A stretch of 5,460 nt of DNA. Source: Mycobacterium sp. (GTDB lineage: Bacteria; Actinomycetota; Actinomycetes; Mycobacteriales; Mycobacteriaceae). Shown here in pieces: positions 5,207 to 5,460 of the stretch. The stretch is from NCBI GenBank assembly GCA_018882545.1, contig VERS01000185.1:1-5460 (forward strand), written 5' to 3'. The notes beneath the pieces were generated by a model. That model saw only the letters and a list, made by a program, of their open reading frames with translations, made no database searches and was not told where the DNA came from. Position 1 is the stretch's first letter, and each line of letters opens with the position of its first letter. Position numbers and translations under genes: made by a program.

Positions 5207-5217
5207 GTTTAGGTTCC

Positions 5218-5460
5218 GTGGCCCTGAACATCGCCGACCTGGCCGAGCACGCGATCGATGCGGTGCCCGACCGCGTCGCCCTGATCTGCGGCGACGAGCA
5301 GATCACCTACGCCGAGCTGGAGGAGAAGGCCAATCGGTTGGCCCACTATCTGATCGATCACGGGGTGGGCAAAGGCGACAAGGTCGGCCTGTACTGCCGC
5401 AACCGCATCGAGATCGTCATCGCGATGCTGGGCATCGTCAAGGCCGGTGCGGTTCTGGTG
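5218..5460 (+). CDS. fadD19: Steroid acyl-CoA ligase FadD19-like, N-terminal part, runs off the window
   Basis: The frame from GTG 5218 stays open to the window end (81 codons). It reads VALNIADLAEHAIDAVPDRV, then ALICGDEQITYAELEEKANR, and later KVGLYCRNRIEIVIAMLGIVKAGA. This is the N-terminal start of an ANL-superfamily (AMP-binding) acyl-CoA synthetase; the ATP P-loop and later motifs are beyond the edge. It agrees closely with what I remember of M. tuberculosis FadD19 (Rv3515c), which forms the CoA ester of C26-oxidised cholesterol side chains, the step that follows CYP142 or CYP125. GTG is chosen as start because it sits where a leaderless transcript would begin and no other start is nearer; AGG at 5211-5213 is a weak ribosome site. 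It is divergent from echA19 across a 59-bp region with a KstR operator. Confidence 0.9.
   Translation, partial: MALNIADLAEHAIDAVPDRVALICGDEQITYAELEEKANRLAHYLIDHGVGKGDKVGLYCRNRIEIVIAMLGIVKAGAVLV

Larger units (their letters stand above)
5182..5210 (+). promoter_or_regulatory. fadD19 promoter: TTGTGG-N17-TAGTTT
   Basis: TTGTGG (5182-5187) and TAGTTT (5205-5210) are separated by exactly 17 bp and match the SigA-type -35 and TANNNT -10. The predicted transcription start falls about 7 bp after the -10, at 5217-5218, which is the first base of the GTG start codon. The message would then be leaderless, a common arrangement in mycobacteria, and this fits the lack of a good ribosome site. The KstR-like operator covers the spacer and part of the -10. 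Confidence 0.5.

Overview
The window looks like chromosomal DNA of a high-GC actinobacterium, most likely a non-tuberculous Mycobacterium/Mycolicibacterium. The reasons are strong G/C bias at third codon positions, GTG and TTG starts, and above all the gene pair at the right end. An EchA19-like enoyl-CoA hydratase (5158-4364, minus) is divergent from the N-terminus of a FadD19-like steroid acyl-CoA ligase (5218 onward, plus). They share a 59-bp intergenic region holding a perfect match to the KstR half-site pattern TNNAACNNGTTNNA. The left edge (1-147) is the C-terminus of a cytochrome P450 that most resembles CYP142. CYP142 oxidises the terminal side-chain carbon of cholesterol/cholestenone, FadD19 activates the resulting C26 acid as a CoA thioester, and EchA19 hydrates a side-chain enoyl-CoA intermediate. 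The window edges therefore belong to the mycobacterial cholesterol side-chain catabolic block.

From memory, M. tuberculosis has the order fadD19-echA19-Rv3517-cyp142. Here the stretch between cyp142 and echA19 instead holds a regulatory island. It contains a possible 50-aa membrane peptide (260-412, low confidence), a TetR-family regulator (1003-416, minus, TTG start), and a divergent second TetR regulator of the autoregulator-receptor (ScbR/ArpA-like) type (1203-1874, plus). It also contains a large four-PAS, RsbU/SpoIIE-type PP2C phosphatase (4209-1867, minus). The two TetR genes share a 199-bp divergent promoter region with a 31-bp gapped inverted repeat that is a plausible operator. The second TetR and the phosphatase are convergent and overlap by 8 bp, so that both TGA stops lie in one palindrome, TCAGCTGA.

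The phosphatase gene is preceded by GTTT-N15-GGGATA, which resembles the SigF promoters of mycobacteria. SpoIIE/RsbU-type phosphatases commonly switch partner-switching systems that control SigB/SigF-like sigma factors. The gene may therefore feed back on the sigma factor that transcribes it. No anti-sigma kinase or STAS protein is visible here, so its target must be encoded elsewhere.

No tRNA, rRNA, CRISPR array, insertion sequence or convincing strong intrinsic terminator was seen. Gene names rest on remembered family sequences and gene order, not on a database search.
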